Made by a program: the position numbers and the translations under genes. From assembly GCA_017939945.1 (NCBI GenBank), contig JAGAZS010000122.1:1-8838 (forward strand): DNA of 8,838 nt, read 5' to 3'. The notes below the pieces were generated by a model. That model had not been told where the DNA came from. It saw nothing but the letters and a program-made list of their open reading frames with translations, and did no database searches. Shown here piece after piece: positions 7,131 through 8,838 of this stretch (its first letter is position 1; the number at the start of each line of letters is the position of its first letter). The stretch is from Schwartzia sp. (in: firmicutes). Its GTDB lineage: Bacteria > Bacillota > Negativicutes > Selenomonadales > Selenomonadaceae.

Positions 7131-7937
7131 ATGGGCAACATCAAGCCGTGGGAAGAACTGACGATACAAGACGATTATATGTTCAAGCTCGTCATGCGGC
7201 GAAAGCATATCTGTAAGACGATGATCGAGAAAATCCTGCGTATCAAGCTGGTCGACATCCGCTATATCGACGAGGAAAAGACGGTTAAGCCCAAGTACGA
7301 GAGCAAGGGCGTCCGGCTTGACGTTTACGTCGAAGGCAGCGGAGAGATTTTCGAGATCGAGATGCAGGTGCGCCAGCCCGAAAGCGGCGAACTGGCAAAA
7401 AGAGTGCGATACTATCAGGCGATGATTGATTCGGAGCAGTTGACGGCAGGACAGAAATACAAGGCACTTCCGACGACATACATCATCTTCATTTGTCCCT
7501 TCGATCCCTTCGGTCTGTCGAGGCATATCTATACGTTCCGAAACCTTTGCATCGAGGATGCGAAGTTAGAGCTGGACGACAAGACCACGAAAGTCTTTGT
7601 GAACTCAATGGGAACGGCGGACGACGTCGCGCCGGACGTGAAGGCGTTCTTGGATTACGTCAACGGCATAATCAGCGACGACGCCTTTGTCCGTGAGATT
7701 GACGATGAAATAGTCCGAGTAAAGCAGATTGAGCAAGAAAGGGTGAGTTATATGACCTATGCGATGAAAATCGAAGAAGAAAGGGAACTTGCGGAAGAGA
7801 AGGGACGTGAAGCCCGTTCAGAGGAAATGGCGTTAGCCATGTTACAGGCGCGGGAACCCTTGGAGAAAATCGTGAAATATACGTTATTATCTTTGGACCG
7901 TGTAAAAGGATTGGGGAAATTGCATAGCTTATTGTAA
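7131..7937 (+). CDS. Rpn family PD-(D/E)XK nuclease / putative transposase, 268 aa
   Basis: The protein belongs to the PD-(D/E)XK transposase-like family (PDDEXK_2, related to E. coli RpnA recombination-promoting nucleases). The opening IKPWEELTIQDDYMFKLVM is the family's typical start. The nuclease core shows D64 in KGVRLDVYV and the E77-x-Q79 motif in IFEIEMQ; Gln in place of the classical Lys is usual in this family. Residues RYYQAMID and TTYIIFICPFDPFG match other conserved blocks. The C-terminal 90 residues are charged and helical (EEERELAEEKGREARSEE), ending in LEKIVKYTLLSLD. The length is slightly short for the family but all blocks are present, so it appears intact. It stands alone with its own promoter and no terminal repeats are seen. 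Such proteins are often multicopy; a role in recombination is known for RpnA and only inferred here. Confidence 0.9.
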   Translation: MGNIKPWEELTIQDDYMFKLVMRRKHICKTMIEKILRIKLVDIRYIDEEKTVKPKYESKGVRLDVYVEGSGEIFEIEMQVRQPESGELAKRVRYYQAMIDSEQLTAGQKYKALPTTYIIFICPFDPFGLSRHIYTFRNLCIEDAKLELDDKTTKVFVNSMGTADDVAPDVKAFLDYVNGIISDDAFVREIDDEIVRVKQIEQERVSYMTYAMKIEEERELAEEKGREARSEEMALAMLQAREPLEKIVKYTLLSLDRVKGLGKLHSLL

Positions 7938-7966
7938 CGTGCAATTGTATATAAAGGGTGGGGGAT

Positions 7967-8086
7967 ATGACTTAATGTTATAAGCTCAAAAGGCATTGTC
8001 CTTATGATGAGTTTTTCGAAATAGCCGAAACGACGGAAGAAGAGGTTCTTTGTATCGACACACAAAACAGCCGTAATTCCAACTAA
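7967..8086 (+). pseudogene. Possible small gene remnant, interrupted by an early in-frame stop
   Basis: After a G-rich stretch that could serve as a ribosome binding site (GGGTGGGGG, 7956-7964), the ATG at 7967 is followed by ACT and a TAA stop. The same frame is then open for 36 codons, reading CYKLKRHCPYDEF, then FEIAETTEEEVL, then CIDTQNSRNSN and a TAA at 8084. The acidic, helix-like composition looks protein-like. The final stop falls in the loop of a strong hairpin, as happens with the cyclase gene. No start codon lies after the internal stop, so it is unlikely to be expressed as is. I do not recognise the family. A stretch of this length can be open by chance, so the call is tentative. 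Confidence 0.3.
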
Positions 8087-8111
8087 CTGGAAAGACGGCT
8101 GTTTTGTGTGT
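8058..8111. terminator. Strong long hairpin, probable terminator
   Basis: The arms ACACACAAAACAGCCGT (8058-8074) and ACGGCTGTTTTGTGTGT (8095-8111) pair perfectly over 17 bp. The 20-base loop itself contains TTCCA (8077-8081) and TGGAA (8088-8092), which can extend the fold. On the + strand a T-rich tract follows (TTTCTTGCTTTTTG). It would end transcription from the Rpn-family gene, which stops 120 bases upstream. The tract is interrupted by G and C, so its efficiency as an intrinsic terminator is uncertain. Confidence 0.7.
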
Positions 8112-8135
8112 TTCTTGCTTTTTGTTTGCAAGAAA
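8111..8135. repeat. Second inverted repeat adjoining the terminator hairpin
   Basis: TTTCTTGC (8111-8118) and GCAAGAAA (8128-8135) are a perfect 8-bp inverted repeat around a T-rich 9-base loop. It shares base 8111 with the preceding hairpin. It may be a back-up terminator or an alternative fold; the stem is AT-rich and fairly weak. Confidence 0.45.
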
Positions 8136-8147
8136 GCGCGGCGCAGG

Positions 8148-8177
8148 TTTTCAAGGGAGGATCGAATATGGTACAAT
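8148..8177 (+). promoter_or_regulatory. Probable promoter of the membrane protein gene
   Basis: TGGTACAAT (8169-8177) is an extended -10 with one mismatch in the hexamer. TTTTCA (8148-8153), 18 bases upstream, matches four of six -35 positions. The start of transcription would be near 8184, about 33 bases before the ATG at 8217. It lies directly after the two hairpins, as expected for a new transcription unit. Confidence 0.55.
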
Positions 8178-8216
8178 AAGGGCGTTTATCGGAGAAGAAC
8201 GAAAAGGGGGCGCGTC

Positions 8217-8838
8217 ATGGTTTGGCTGAAGGCGGCAGGGATTGGCGCTCTTGTGGTGCTGCTGTTCCTGGTGCAGCGGTTTTTTCCGCGGCGGGGCATT
8301 TTCGCCATTTTTTGCCTGGTGCTTTTGGGCGCGGGCGCGGTGCTTTTTATGACGCAGGAAGAAAAAACGGCGCCGATGACGGCGGCGGAGCGCGATCATA
8401 TCTCCGAGCAGCAGGGGATGGTCGTGGACTGGTATACGGAGTACCAGGGGCTGATCGATCAAATGGATCACAACTGGCAGCAATACCATCGGATATTGTC
8501 GGATTTCGACGCTGACGTGATCGACTTGACCACGGCATGGGAACGGCTTGACGAGCTGGACGGCGCGGCGCTTTCGACGCTGGACGCGCTTATGCGGATG
8601 GAGCCGCCGCTGGCGCTCGACGATGAAAACTACGATTTGGTGACGACGATTATTTTGAAGGCGCGTGCCTATGCGACGGAACAACGACAGACCATCCGTC
8701 ATACGGCGGACGTCGCCGACCCTGAAAAGCAGTTGACCGAGGTGCAGGAGGAGCAGAGCCGACGCTTGCGGGATGTCATGCGCTCGGAGGCGCCGGCGGG
8801 GCTGTTTACGGCAAAAGAGATTTCCGCGTTGCGGGACA
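8217..8838 (+). CDS. Unrecognised membrane-anchored protein, 3' end beyond window
   Basis: An open frame of 207 codons runs from an ATG to the window edge without a stop. The start is supported by the ribosome binding site AAGGGGG six bases before the ATG and by a promoter-like sequence upstream. The N-terminus has two hydrophobic stretches, about residues 6-19 (AAGIGALVVLLFLV) and 27-45 (GIFAIFCLVLLGAGAVLFM), joined by a basic turn (QRFFPRRG). From residue 47 on the chain is hydrophilic, acidic and mostly helix-forming, with EEKTAPMTAAERDHISEQQG near the membrane and heptad-like runs around TEVQEEQSRRLRDVM. By the positive-inside rule the basic turn would be cytoplasmic, putting the acidic tail outside the inner membrane; this is inference. 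I do not recognise a family and no catalytic motif is apparent. The frame on the opposite strand here is a codon-bias shadow. Confidence 0.8.
   Translation, partial: MVWLKAAGIGALVVLLFLVQRFFPRRGIFAIFCLVLLGAGAVLFMTQEEKTAPMTAAERDHISEQQGMVVDWYTEYQGLIDQMDHNWQQYHRILSDFDADVIDLTTAWERLDELDGAALSTLDALMRMEPPLALDDENYDLVTTIILKARAYATEQRQTIRHTADVADPEKQLTEVQEEQSRRLRDVMRSEAPAGLFTAKEISALRD

Noticed and set aside
6351..7526. A 391-codon - strand frame spanning two genes and the region between them
   Set aside because: It crosses the 5' end of the ABC gene out of frame and is antisense to the Rpn-family gene; its composition is shadow-like.
8151..8702. A 183-codon - strand frame opposite the last gene
   Set aside because: The + strand frame has a ribosome binding site, a promoter and coherent membrane helices; the - strand product is basic and His/Arg-rich like the other shadows.

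Overview
The window looks like chromosomal DNA of a GC-rich Gram-negative bacterium. An RND efflux pump with its periplasmic adaptor implies a double membrane. Strong AGGTG/GGAGG-type ribosome binding sites, a probable TTG start and a Rpn/PD-(D/E)XK transposase-family protein of a kind I associate with Selenomonas-like species point to the Negativicutes (diderm Firmicutes). This placement is inference from style, not a marker gene.

Left block (1-5118, + strand): the 3' part of an RND adaptor (membrane fusion protein) overlaps by ATGA the complete 1012-residue RND permease. About 26 bases later comes a soluble diguanylate cyclase with a degenerate receiver domain, a PAS domain and an intact GGDEF domain. 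The spacing suggests one transcript, so c-di-GMP synthesis may be co-expressed with the efflux pump. No outer-membrane (TolC-type) partner lies in the window. A 17-bp hairpin, whose loop contains the cyclase stop codon, ends the transcript and probably works in both directions.

Middle (5144-6895, - strand): a single convergent gene for a fused permease/ATPase ABC transporter of the YddA/SbmA-BacA (ABC_membrane_2) type, with its own promoter. A perfect 8-bp inverted repeat overlaps the presumed -35 of that promoter.

Right block (6896-8838): a divergent + strand gene for a Rpn-type PD-(D/E)XK nuclease/transposase-family protein has its own extended -10 promoter. It is followed by about 280 bases with no intact gene. 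That gap holds a possible short gene remnant interrupted by a stop, two adjacent hairpins, and a promoter for the last gene. The last gene is open to the window edge and encodes an unrecognised protein with two N-terminal membrane segments and an acidic helical tail.

Most of the window is ordinary: pump, transporter and housekeeping-type signalling. The less usual points are the degenerate receiver on the cyclase and its linkage to an efflux operon, the operator-like palindrome, the remnant with its terminator, and the unrecognised membrane protein.
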